Of a stretch of 64,000 nt of DNA, positions 17,403 to 25,227 are shown piece after piece. The stretch is from Pilosibacter fragilis (GTDB taxonomy: Bacteria > Bacillota > Clostridia > Lachnospirales > Lachnospiraceae), in NCBI RefSeq assembly GCF_032490495.1, contig NZ_JAVYJB010000003.1, positions 350,787 through 414,786 on the forward strand, in the 5' to 3' direction. Each line of letters opens with the position of its first letter. Position 1 is the stretch's first letter. The notes below the pieces were generated by a model that saw only the letters and a list, made by a program, of their open reading frames with translations, searched no databases and was not told the origin of the DNA. Position numbers and translations under genes: made by a program.

Positions 17403-18014
17403 TTACCATACACCAAAAATCGAACAACAACAGAGGGAAACGGACAGACCGCCTATATAAAGCCGCAGAACTATGAGATTTCGAAAACCCGAAAATACAA
17501 AAAAGACATCAGCAGAAGAGAAAACATGGAGTATCACGCAGACAGAGACAGCTATATCTATCGGAATGGAAGGGAACTGACTGTTACAAATGAACGCAGA
17601 AGTAAAACAGCCAGCGGATATGTCAGTGTAAAAACTTATTACAGAAGTCCAGACTGTACCGGCTGTCCTTATAAAACGGAATGTATCAAGGGAAACAACT
17701 GCAAAACACCTATGGAAAAACGTAGTAAAGTGCTGATGGTCTCGAAGACGATGAGTCAAAAACGTGCAGAAGATCTGGAACGGATCACAAGTGAGTAGGG
17801 AACGATGCTCCGTATGAATCGCAGTATTCAGGCAGAAGGTTCTTTTGCTGACGTAAAAGAGGACATGAATTTTCGAAGATATCTGTATCGTGGAAAGGCA
17901 AATGCACTGGCAGAGAGCATCCTTCTGGCGATGGGACGAAATATCAATAAGCTCCATTGCAAGATTCAGACCGGAAGAACGGGAAGTTATCTTTTTCCAT
18001 TAAAAAGGGCATAG
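17403..18014 (+). pseudogene. IS1182-family transposase, C-terminal fragment with stop
   Basis: The frame reads NGQTAYIKPQNYEISKTRKY and goes on through the zinc-finger-like CTGCPYKTECIKGNNC block, typical of the IS1182 C-terminal region. A TAG at 17796-17798 interrupts it after LERITSE, and the same frame continues as MLRMNRSIQAEGSFADVKED to AESILLAMGRNINKLHCKI. It is the missing partner of the fragment at 11702. The junction with the abiE upstream region is near 17340-17400. Confidence 0.82.
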
Positions 18015-18251
18015 ATTTTGATAGTTGAAAACAAAACAGCCTGAAATAAGGCATGCCGAAAGGGATGCCTGGGAATGAACTGCGTTTATAAAGAATGGCA
18101 TCGAAAACGTGACCGATTTCGATGCCATTTGGGCATAAAGCAGGGCTGCCGCCCAGCAAAAAATATTTGCTAATGCGACAGCCCCTTCTTTTCGATGCCT
18201 TTCATTCAGCAGGCAATGAAATAGAACAGTGCCATAACGTAAGCATATGAC

Positions 18252-18788
18252 TTAATAATTTTCTTCGCGAACTTCAAAGTAGCTCTGCGGATGGCTGCAG
18301 ACCGGACATACCTGCGGTGCCTTTGTTCCGATCACGATATGCCCACAGTTGCGGCACTCCCATACCTTTACTTCACTCTTTTCGAATACAGAAGCTGTCT
18401 CCACATTTTTAAGAAGGGCACGGTAGCGCTCCTCATGGTGCTTCTCGATCTCGCCTACCATACGGAATTTTGCTGCGAGAGCATGGAAACCTTCCTCATC
18501 GGCGGTCTTCGCAAAATCCTCGTACATATCGGTCCACTCGTAGTTTTCACCGGCTGCAGCGGCTGCAAGATTCGCAGCGGTATCGCTGATTCCATCTAAC
18601 TCCTTGAACCACATCTTCGCGTGCTCTTTCTCGTTGTCAGCTGTCTTTAAGAATAAAGCCGCGATCTGCTCGTATCCCTCCTTCTTTGCTACGGATGCAA
18701 AGTAGGTATATTTGTTTCTCGCCTGGGATTCACCGGAGAATGCTGCCTCGAGGTTCTTTTCTGTTTTTGTTCCTGCGTATCTGCTCAT
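18252..18788 (-). CDS. rbr: Rubrerythrin
   Basis: This 178-aa non-heme iron protein reduces hydrogen peroxide in anaerobes. An N-terminal ferritin-like di-iron domain shows GESQARNKYTYFA, DNEKEHAKMWFKEL and EIEKHHEERYRALL with the expected Glu and His ligands. A C-terminal rubredoxin domain has CRNCGH and CPVCSHP. The ATG follows AAAGGAG. Upstream are a strong promoter, a palindrome over the -35 and three 19-bp repeats in the leader. Confidence 0.96.
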   Translation of the reverse strand: MSRYAGTKTEKNLEAAFSGESQARNKYTYFASVAKKEGYEQIAALFLKTADNEKEHAKMWFKELDGISDTAANLAAAAAGENYEWTDMYEDFAKTADEEGFHALAAKFRMVGEIEKHHEERYRALLKNVETASVFEKSEVKVWECRNCGHIVIGTKAPQVCPVCSHPQSYFEVREENY

Positions 18789-18890
18789 AGTGTTGAACTC
18801 CTTTCTGATTCTTGTTTTCTTATTGTTTTCCCTTCTTTTTGCAAAATGATTCTTTCTGTTCCTGTAATTTACCGTTTCTGTCTGACGGTC

Positions 18891-18947
18891 GTCTTTTTTG
18901 TTGTATATCGTCTTGTCTGTTGCGTATCGTCTTGTTTATGGTTGTAT
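18891..18947 (-). repeat. Three 19-bp tandem repeats in the rubrerythrin leader
   Basis: Units at 18891-18909, 18910-18928 and 18929-18947 share gtctt...gt.gt(a)tat on the plus strand. The first two are closest; the third is diverged and reaches the -10 element. In the transcript this gives a repeated ACAAGACGAUA motif. Confidence 0.7.
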
Positions 18948-18991
18948 TCTAACATACTTTGTTTTAAATGTCAATAATAGTAATTATTATT
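18946..18991 (-). promoter_or_regulatory. Rubrerythrin promoter with palindromic operator
   Basis: A perfect TTGACA (18974-18969), a 17-bp spacer and TAGAAT (18951-18946). AATAATA-GTAAT-TATTATT (18973-18991) is a perfect 7-5-7 inverted repeat touching the -35. Rubrerythrin genes are commonly under PerR control in Clostridia; this site is AT-rich like a Per box but does not match its 7-1-7 form. Confidence 0.75.
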
Positions 18992-19096
18992 GTTTTGCAG
19001 AATTTATTTACTTTTGCTCCAAACAGTTTTTCACGACCTTCTGTCAAAAACGCAAAAAATACGCCCGGCACATTTGGAGCTTCCATTGTAGAAAAA

Positions 19097-19231
19097 GAAT
19101 GTGCCTGGCACATTCTCGCGCCTCGCGCGGTCGCGTGCGGCAATCTACATCTTTGCGCGAGTGCGCATCTTTAGCACGTTAATGCCTTTTATGCAACAGG
19201 GAATTCCCCGGCATTTCCTGCTGCATAAAAA
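19097..19231 (+). repeat. Dispersed repeat R, longest copy
   Basis: It starts with the hairpin GAATGTG-CCTGG-CACATTC (19097-19115), then a GC-rich segment (cgcgcggtcgcgtgcgg), catctttgcgcg, and a right half that matches 161-215. The left half matches 22771-22838. A second hairpin joins ATGCAACAGG with TCCTGCTGCAT. About 135 bp in all. It lies between the rubrerythrin promoter and the cysK terminator. Confidence 0.65.
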
Positions 19232-19277
19232 GACTGCTGATCCACATATCAACCGATATGAACCCGCAGTCTTTCTC
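19227..19277 (-). terminator. Terminator after cysK
   Basis: AAAGACTGC (about 19229-19237) pairs with GCAGTCTTT, with an inner CATATC/GATATG stem and CTTTTT on the minus strand. It ends about 30 bp after the cysK stop. Confidence 0.8.
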
Positions 19278-19304
19278 ATATATTTTTATCTGTTTTTTCT
19301 TCCC

Positions 19305-20237
19305 TTAGTCCGCGAATAACGGTGTGGAAAGGTATCTGTCGCCGGTATCCGGAAGCAGTGCCACGATCGTCTTTCCTGCGTTTTCCGGTCTCTTCGCAAG
19401 TTCGATCGCTGCCCAGATCGCCGCACCGGAGGAAATTCCCACGAGGACTCCTTCCTTCTTTCCAACTAACTTTCCTGCCGCGAACGCGTCATCATTCTCC
19501 ACAGCGATGATCTCATCATAAACCTTTGTGTCGAGAACATCCGGAACAAATCCGGCTCCGATTCCCTGGATCTTGTGGGAGCCTGCCTTGCCCTGGCTCA
19601 GTACCGGGGAGCTTGCCGGTTCCACCGCAACGACCTTCACGTCCGGATTCTGCTTCTTTAAATATCTTCCGGTTCCGGTGATGGTTCCGCCGGTGCCGAC
19701 ACCAGCGACAAAAATATCAACCTTGCCGTCCGTATCTTCCCAGATCTCCGGCCCGGTTGTTCTCTCATGAACTTCCGGATTCGCCGGGTTTACAAACTGT
19801 CCCGGAATAAAGCTTCCCGGAATCTCCTCTGCGAGCTCCTCCGCCTTTGCGATCGCGCCCTTCATTCCCTTTGCGCCCTCAGTGAGCACAAGCTCCGCGC
19901 CGTAGGCTTTCATAAGCTGGCGCCTCTCCACACTCATGGTCTCAGGCATAACGATAATGATCCGGTAACCGCGGGCAGCCGCAACCGACGCAAGACCGAT
20001 TCCTGTGTTTCCGGAAGTCGGCTCGATGATCGTAGAACCAGTCTTTAAGATTCCCTTCGCCTCAGCGTCATCGATCATCGCCTTCGCGATCCTGTCCTTT
20101 ACCGATCCGGCCGGATTGAAATATTCCAGCTTCGCAAGGATCTTCGCGTTAAGTCCCTCGGATTTTTCAATCTGTGTAAGCTCTAAGAGCGGAGTCTTTC
20201 CGATCAGCTGGTCTGCGGATGTATATATGTTTGCCAT
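19305..20237 (-). CDS. cysK: Cysteine synthase A (O-acetylserine sulfhydrylase)
   Basis: This 310-aa PLP enzyme makes L-cysteine from O-acetylserine and sulfide. The PLP lysine lies in NPAGSVKDR (about residue 47), the substrate loop is TSGNTGIGLA and the phosphate-binding loop is GTGGTITGTG. Length and order match the family. It is transcribed divergently from an Rrf2-type regulator, whose relatives (CymR, IscR) control cysteine and Fe-S genes, so it is a likely target. Confidence 0.97.
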   Translation of the reverse strand: MANIYTSADQLIGKTPLLELTQIEKSEGLNAKILAKLEYFNPAGSVKDRIAKAMIDDAEAKGILKTGSTIIEPTSGNTGIGLASVAAARGYRIIIVMPETMSVERRQLMKAYGAELVLTEGAKGMKGAIAKAEELAEEIPGSFIPGQFVNPANPEVHERTTGPEIWEDTDGKVDIFVAGVGTGGTITGTGRYLKKQNPDVKVVAVEPASSPVLSQGKAGSHKIQGIGAGFVPDVLDTKVYDEIIAVENDDAFAAGKLVGKKEGVLVGISSGAAIWAAIELAKRPENAGKTIVALLPDTGDRYLSTPLFAD

Positions 20238-20250
20238 AAGTTATTACCCA

Positions 20251-20300
20251 CCTTTAATATATGTTAATAGGATTATATGGCGATATCATCTGTTTGTCAA
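20251..20300 (-). promoter_or_regulatory. cysK promoter with inverted repeat at the start site
   Basis: TTGACA (20300-20295), a 17-bp spacer and TATAAT (20277-20272). Just downstream CCTATTAA and TTAAAGG (20271-20251) form an imperfect inverted repeat over the transcription start, a good place for a repressor such as the adjacent Rrf2 protein. Confidence 0.75.
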
Positions 20301-20470
20301 GTCTCATTCCGGATATCATGTTAGAAAATTTCTATCATATATCACAACACCTTTATCCTTTTCACTGTCTTTATTTCCCTTAAACCTTGTATTATAATAG
20401 GAATAATGTTAAACTTACATTACGATCAAAAATATTCAGCAACACGCAGCAGCATGGGAGGATACAGATT

Positions 20471-20902
20471 ATGATGGTTTCAACAAAAGGCCGCTACGCT
20501 CTCCGCGTCCTGATCGATCTTGCGGAGCACCAGACAGACGGCTATATTCCATTAAAAGATACAGCAGCGAGACAGGAAATCTCTGAAAAATACCTCGAGG
20601 GCATCATCAAAATCCTCGTAAAGGCAAAACTCTTAGAGGGGGTCCGCGGTAAAGGCGGCGGATATCGCCTCACAAAAGCACCGGAACAGTACACAGTCGG
20701 CAGCATTCTTCGCCTCACTGAAAACTCCATGGCTCCGGTAGCCTGCTTAGAGCCCGGCAGCACCGACTGTCCCAGAATGGGAAGCTGTAAAACTCTCCCT
20801 CTCTGGCAGGGTCTCGACAAAGTCGTCAACGAATACTTGGACGGCGTCACCATCGCCGACCTCGTTCAGAATGGTCAGCCCGGAGATGACTATGTAATAT
20901 AA
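20471..20902 (+). CDS. Rrf2-family transcriptional regulator (CymR/IscR-like)
   Basis: This 143-aa winged-helix regulator begins MMVSTKGRYALRVLIDLAEH and has the recognition region EISEKYLEGIIKILVKAKLL and the GKGGGYRLTKAPEQ wing. Three cysteines in a C-x7-C-x5-C arrangement (CLEPGSTDCPRMGSC) could bind an Fe-S cluster as in IscR, where spacing is C-x5-C-x5-C. The start at 20471 follows GGGAGG. It is divergent from cysK across 233 bp, which suggests control of sulfur or cysteine supply. Confidence 0.9.
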   Translation: MMVSTKGRYALRVLIDLAEHQTDGYIPLKDTAARQEISEKYLEGIIKILVKAKLLEGVRGKGGGYRLTKAPEQYTVGSILRLTENSMAPVACLEPGSTDCPRMGSCKTLPLWQGLDKVVNEYLDGVTIADLVQNGQPGDDYVI

Positions 20903-20930
20903 GAACTTTTCCTTCGCACAGCCACGACCA

Positions 20931-21139
20931 GCTGCCGGTCTGCCTCCAGGCTCAGACGCATTATTTTCCGGGCATGGTTTCCTCTTAGCTCGTGGGAGAA
21001 TGCGTTGGTGGACAGGCGGCACTTGTCTAAGCCGAAGGCGAGTTGTGCCGACTGACCACCGCCCTTAGCATTCTTCCGCAAGCTTAGAGGAACCGCCTGG
21101 GAAATACCCGGTGTCTGGGACTGGAGGCAGACCGGCAGC
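20931..21139. repeat. 209-nt rod-like inverted repeat, possible structured RNA
   Basis: A perfect 19-bp outer stem joins 20931-20949 (GCTGCCGGTCTGCCTCCAG) with 21121-21139. Moving inward, CAGAC pairs with GTCTG, CCGGG with CCCGG, GGTTTCCTCTTAGCT (20976-20990) with 21081-21094, GGGAGAATGC (20994-21003) with 21068-21077, GGTGG with CCACC, and CGGCAC (21017) with GTGCCG (21045). The apex is GCC-GAA-GGC (21031-21039). It lies between the Rrf2 gene and the agcS terminator. A minus-strand frame of about 100 codons crosses it, but the pairing explains the sequence better. Confidence 0.7.
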
Positions 21140-21173
21140 GTACTCTCTCCAAAATCGCCGCTCCCGTCCCAAA

Positions 21174-21199
21174 AACAAAGGACAGCCTTTCGGCTGCCC
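21174..21199 (-). terminator. Terminator after agcS
   Basis: On the minus strand GGGCAGCC-GAAA-GGCTGTCC is followed by TTTGTTTTT. It lies about 45 bp past the agcS stop. Confidence 0.82.
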
Positions 21200-21243
21200 T
21201 TCACCCATTTCCATATCTGATTCCATTCCCGGAAATATCGTCC

Positions 21244-22662
21244 CTAATTCCAGAAGTCCACCTTCTCCTTCAGTCCAATATGCTCCGCCTTAAACACCGG
21301 ATTCTTTCCGGCCTTTTTCTGCTCTGTATAATCCTCAAGACACCGCAGTACCGGCTTCAGGAGAATAACGATCACCGGCACATTGATCAGCGCCATGAAG
21401 CCCATCAGCACATCCGCTGTATCCCAGACAATACCAAGCTTCATCGTAGCGCCGACGCACACAACCACCGCAGCAACAATCCTCATGCACCACTTTGCCC
21501 CATTAGATGGAGTCATGCCGCAAAGATACGCAAGCCCTGTCTCCGCATAATAGAAGTTTCCAAGCAGAGTCGTAAATGCAAACAGGAACAGGGAAACTGT
21601 AATAAACACAACACCAAACTTGCCGAGTGTGCTGTTCATAGCCGCCTGCACATAGGCCATTCCGGCCATATCCGCATCCGGCTCCACACCGGAGCAGAGC
21701 AGCAGCATCGCAGTTGCTGTACAGATCATACAGGTATCAAGGAATACAGAAAGCACCTGAACAAGTCCCTGCTTTACCGGATGGGAAACACCCGCGGAAC
21801 CAGCCGCACACGCAGCAGCGCCGACACCGGCTTCGTTAGAGAAAAGACCTCTCTTGATACCAAGCATGACCGCAGACCCCGTAAATCCGCCGAAAATTGC
21901 TTTCACATCAAACGCGTTGCGGAAGATCTCTGCGAACACTCCTGGAAGAAGTGTGATATGGGTCACGATCACGAACACGGCAACCGCAATGTAGAAGAAT
22001 CCCATGAACGGAACGATCTTTTCCGTGATCCCTGCGATCTGCTTTCCACCGCCGCTGATGCAGACGAAGAATAACACTGCAAGCACGCCGCCGATGATCC
22101 ATTTTGCAAGGTTTTCATTCTGGGAGTATGCCGGAATGACACGGAATGCATCTGCGATATTGAAGGATGCAACCAGATTGAAGCCGACCATGTAGGTCAG
22201 GATCATGAACACTGCAAACAGGATTCCGAGCCAGTGTTTTCCGGTTGCCTGATCGATGTAGTAGGACGGACCGCCGTAGCAGCCGCCGTCATCGGAACGG
22301 CGCTTATAGATCTGAGCCAGAGTTCCCTCCACGAAAGCAGTAGACATTCCCAGAAGCGCTGTGAGCCACATCCAGAATAATGATCCGAGTCCGCCGAGAC
22401 AGATTGCTGTGGATACGCCTGCGATATTTCCGGTTCCCACACGGGATGCCGTCGAAACCATAAGTGCCTGAAAGGACGAGATCGCCTTGTCATCCTCACT
22501 CGGTGCGAGAACGACCCGCAAAGATTCCTTTAAATAGCGGAACTGAACAAACTTTGTGCGGACCGTAAAGTAGATTCCGCCTGCAACAAGTAAAATGATC
22601 AGGATGTATGTGTAAAGATAATTACTGAGATTCCCGATCAGTGCCCCATACAAATCGTACAT
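21244..22662 (-). CDS. Alanine/glycine:cation symporter (AGCS family)
   Basis: This 472-aa membrane protein imports alanine or glycine with Na+ or H+. Typical features are the N-terminal GGIYFTVRTKFVQFRYL region, the signature ALMVSTASRVGTGNIAGVSTA (about residues 64-84), GGPSYYID and the VGAAACAAGSAGVSHPVKQG block. About eleven hydrophobic segments are visible. It has its own promoter upstream (22702-22730) and terminator downstream. Neighbouring glutaminase and cysteine-degrading genes suggest an amino-acid use region. Confidence 0.94.
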   Translation of the reverse strand: MYDLYGALIGNLSNYLYTYILIILLVAGGIYFTVRTKFVQFRYLKESLRVVLAPSEDDKAISSFQALMVSTASRVGTGNIAGVSTAICLGGLGSLFWMWLTALLGMSTAFVEGTLAQIYKRRSDDGGCYGGPSYYIDQATGKHWLGILFAVFMILTYMVGFNLVASFNIADAFRVIPAYSQNENLAKWIIGGVLAVLFFVCISGGGKQIAGITEKIVPFMGFFYIAVAVFVIVTHITLLPGVFAEIFRNAFDVKAIFGGFTGSAVMLGIKRGLFSNEAGVGAAACAAGSAGVSHPVKQGLVQVLSVFLDTCMICTATAMLLLCSGVEPDADMAGMAYVQAAMNSTLGKFGVVFITVSLFLFAFTTLLGNFYYAETGLAYLCGMTPSNGAKWCMRIVAAVVVCVGATMKLGIVWDTADVLMGFMALINVPVIVILLKPVLRCLEDYTEQKKAGKNPVFKAEHIGLKEKVDFWN

Positions 22663-22701
22663 GTGTTGTTACCCCTCTTTTTTCTTTTTTGTTACCCCAA
22701 A

Positions 22702-22730
22702 ATTTTACTGTAAGTTACCCGTATTTACAA
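22702..22730 (-). promoter_or_regulatory. Sigma-A promoter of agcS
   Basis: TTGTAA (22730-22725), a 17-bp spacer and TAAAAT (22707-22702), about 40 bp before the start codon. Confidence 0.65.
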
Positions 22731-22770
22731 TCATTTTGCCAGGACCACACATTTCATTATCCCCGAAGAA

Positions 22771-22838
22771 GAATGTACCTCGACACATTCTCGTGCCGAG
22801 CGCGGTCGCTTGCGACAACCTGCATCTTTGTGTGATCA
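22771..22838 (+). repeat. Dispersed repeat R, left half (copy 3)
   Basis: GAATGT...ACATTC followed by tcgtgcc, gcgcggtcgcttgcg and catctttgtg matches 19097-19160. The right half found at 161-215 is absent. The rest of the 336-bp gap (22663-22998) holds the agcS promoter and a small TGATGAA/TTCATCA inverted repeat (22967-22989), with no gene seen. Confidence 0.6.
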
Positions 22839-22998
22839 TCAGCCCAAACTTCTGCCTGATTTTCTCTCTTAATACCTCCCCTTCCTAATTTTTCTCTAAA
22901 GAAGAAAGTTTCCGTCCGCCCATTTTTCCCTGGGGCCCGTACCACTTTCATACTTTCATCGTAACCTGATGAACTGTTACCCTTCATCAAAAAACTGC

Positions 22999-23916
22999 TC
23001 AGTCTTTCTTCGCAAAAATATGCAATTTCATCTGTGAGGAAAGGAACTGCAGGATCTTTCTCCCCGCAATGCTGTTTCCCTTTGCGTCCAGGGACGGACC
23101 ATAGATTCCGATCCCCATCTTTCCGTCAACAACAGAGAGCAGCCCGCCGCCGACACCGCTCTTCGACGGGATCCCCACGCGGACCGCAAATTCCCCGGAC
23201 CCGTCATACATGCCGCAGGTCAGCATGATCGTCTTCACGACTCTCACGGTATCGGAATTCAGCAGCCGCTTTCCGGATGGATCCACTCCGTCATTCGCGA
23301 GCAGAAGTCCCAAACCCGCAAGGCTTTCCGCCGTGACGCTCAGCGAGCACATTTTCACATAGAAATCCAGCGCTTCCTCCACATTTCCATTGATCACGCC
23401 CTTGCTCTCTAAAAGATAGGCGATGGCGCGGTTTCTCGCCACCGTTGACATCTCTGAACCGTAGACTTTCTCATCCAGAACGATCCCGTCATCCTGACAG
23501 AAACATCTCGCCAGCTTCAGCATCTCCTCAAACGATACCTTCGGCTCAATAAAGCTCGACACTGCGATTGCTCCAGAATTGATCATCGGATTGTATGGAT
23601 GGCTGTTAGATCCCTCAAGCTTGATCAGGGAGTTGAAGGCGTCCCCCGACGGTTCCATCCCCACATTCTCAAACACCATGTCAAACCCGCAGACCTCAAG
23701 GGCTACCGCAAGGCTGATAACCTTCGAAATACTCTGGATGCTGAACCGGTCCTTTGTGTCCCCGCAGGAGAACCGGCTTCCATCCCGGCAGAAGATGCTG
23801 ATTCCGAGCTTATTCTTGTCCGCTCTTCCAAGCTCCGGAATGTACGTCGCAACCTCCCCCTCTTTGATGTATGGGCGTCCCGTTTCCAGCGCCTCATTGA
23901 TCAGATCCTGAAACAT
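22999..23916 (-). CDS. glsA: Glutaminase
   Basis: This 305-aa serine-dependent enzyme hydrolyses L-glutamine to glutamate and ammonia. The beta-lactamase-like fold shows the catalytic S-x-x-K in FSIQSISKVIS (about residue 64), NSHPYNPMINSGAIAVSS and the Gly-rich SKSGVGGGLLSVV near the C terminus. The ATG at 23916 follows AAAGGAG at a rather long 12 bases. A LysR gene lies 106 bp upstream on the same strand and may be co-transcribed. Confidence 0.95.
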   Translation of the reverse strand: MFQDLINEALETGRPYIKEGEVATYIPELGRADKNKLGISIFCRDGSRFSCGDTKDRFSIQSISKVISLAVALEVCGFDMVFENVGMEPSGDAFNSLIKLEGSNSHPYNPMINSGAIAVSSFIEPKVSFEEMLKLARCFCQDDGIVLDEKVYGSEMSTVARNRAIAYLLESKGVINGNVEEALDFYVKMCSLSVTAESLAGLGLLLANDGVDPSGKRLLNSDTVRVVKTIMLTCGMYDGSGEFAVRVGIPSKSGVGGGLLSVVDGKMGIGIYGPSLDAKGNSIAGRKILQFLSSQMKLHIFAKKD

Positions 23917-24022
23917 AACTTTTGTTTACTCCTTTCCTATATGACCTTTCACTCCTGCTGCCGCACTTTCCATACTTCGCAGGAAACTCCTGTCAGCACA
24001 TTTTCCGTGCTTTTTTCTTATT

Positions 24023-24967
24023 TTAAACGTCCTGTCCCCTCTCAAGCCGCTCTCTTACTTCCTTCAAAAACTCTTCCCCGATCCCGGAGATCGGCACATC
24101 CGCAAGTGTCACATACCCGAATTCCAGCTTCACCTCGCACCCCGGAATCGGCACGGAAACTGCCCGGAAATCCGACAGCTGCTTGTCAAAGTCATGGATT
24201 CCGATGCTGTAAAAATCCGTCTGTGCGATCAGGTTCATGAGCGTCGCACGCCCTGTCACATAAATCTCCTTCTTCTTTCCCGTACTTCCCCCATCCTCAT
24301 TTGGTCCGAGGATATTGGAGAGAATATCGTCATACAGCCCCATATAGCGGATAAATCCGTAATTCGCAAGATTCTCCCTCGTCATCGGCTTCTTCTCCCG
24401 GACGAGCGGATGATCCTTTGAGATCACGATCTGCGGTTCCACATAGGAGAGGAACCGATATGTAAGACCTTTTGCCGCCGCCATCACCTGGATCTCCTCA
24501 TGTCTCTGGCTGTCGAAATGGAAAATTCCGATGTCGGCCCGCCCGGAGACCACATCCTCGATGACATCCTCCAACTGCCCCTCATACAGGCGGTGGGTGA
24601 ATTCCGGCTGATCCTGGTAACGTCTCACGATAGTGATAAAACTCTCCATCACATGGGAGAACTTTGTCATGGACACCGCCAGGGGCTCTGTCTTCTCCAT
24701 CTCTTTTAAAGGCCGCAGGTGCATTTCTTCCATTTCCTTTAAGATCCGCACCGACCGCTCCAAAAACTCATTTCCTTCGGGAGTCAGCGTCACGCCCTGA
24801 CGGCTCCTGTTTAAGAGCGGCGCTCCAACGGTCTCCTCCAGGTCATGAATGATCTTTCCAAGATGGGATTGGGAAACATAGAGCATCTGGGCCGCCTTGT
24901 TGATGGAACCAAGTCTCGCCACCTTGATGAAGTATTCCAGATGTTTCAGATTGATATCATAGCTCAT
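24023..24967 (-). CDS. LysR-family transcriptional regulator
   Basis: This 314-aa regulator has an N-terminal helix-turn-helix (GSINKAAQMLYVSQSHLGKIIHDLE written in part: about residues 18-42) and a periplasmic-binding-like effector domain from about residue 90. It lies directly upstream of glsA on the same strand, not divergent, so it may be the first gene of a glsA operon or control other targets. The ligand is not evident. A hairpin AAGCCGC/GCGGCTT at about 25037-25058 lies in its upstream region. Confidence 0.9.
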   Translation of the reverse strand: MSYDINLKHLEYFIKVARLGSINKAAQMLYVSQSHLGKIIHDLEETVGAPLLNRSRQGVTLTPEGNEFLERSVRILKEMEEMHLRPLKEMEKTEPLAVSMTKFSHVMESFITIVRRYQDQPEFTHRLYEGQLEDVIEDVVSGRADIGIFHFDSQRHEEIQVMAAAKGLTYRFLSYVEPQIVISKDHPLVREKKPMTRENLANYGFIRYMGLYDDILSNILGPNEDGGSTGKKKEIYVTGRATLMNLIAQTDFYSIGIHDFDKQLSDFRAVSVPIPGCEVKLEFGYVTLADVPISGIGEEFLKEVRERLERGQDV

Positions 24968-25156
24968 GTTCTTCCCTCCCTCATTTTTCTATCTCTCTTC
25001 CCACGCATCACTGCTGAAAAGAATTTCTGAAAGCCGCACATTCCCGCGGCTTTTCTTGTATATAATGTATCATTTTTTGCCATATCTTTCCACTTCTTTG
25101 TTATTCTTTATCAAACTAAGGTTATTTCTCACAGAAAAAACCTTATACATCAAAAG

Positions 25157-25186
25157 CGGAGTGCCGTCACCTGGACAACACTCCGA
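25157..25186 (-). terminator. Terminator after the desulfidase-like gene
   Basis: CGGAGTG (25158-25164) pairs with CACTCCG (25180-25186) around a 15-nt loop, followed by CTTTT on the minus strand. It lies about 40 bp past the stop of the gene at 25228. Confidence 0.6.
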
Positions 25187-25227
25187 AACCATACTTTCAT
25201 ATCTTAATTCACACGGGATGACAGACC

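Larger units (their letters stand above)
11607..18186 (+). mobile_element. IS1182-type element, gutted and carrying about 5 kb of cargo
   Basis: AGGGGCTGTCGCACTAAC (11607-11624) is repeated inverted at 18186-18169 with two mismatches, marking the element ends. Inside the ends lie the N-terminal transposase piece (11702-12184) and the C-terminal piece (about 17403-18014). The middle of the transposase is missing. Between them are an IS1380 copy, a hemerythrin gene, a deleted IS1380 copy and an abiE pair. A 13-bp hairpin (18094-18129) lies near the right end. No target duplication was obvious. Confidence 0.8.

Noticed and set aside
18891..18947. Short CRISPR-like array
   Set aside because: The 19-bp repeats are directly adjacent with no spacers and lie in a transcribed leader.
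19000..19304. Overlapping short plus-strand frames
   Set aside because: They cover a dispersed repeat and the cysK terminator and show no coding character.
20890..21204. Minus-strand frame of about 104 codons between the Rrf2 gene and agcS
   Set aside because: It coincides with the 209-nt inverted repeat, which explains the sequence; the protein has no clear domain. Kept only as an alternative reading.
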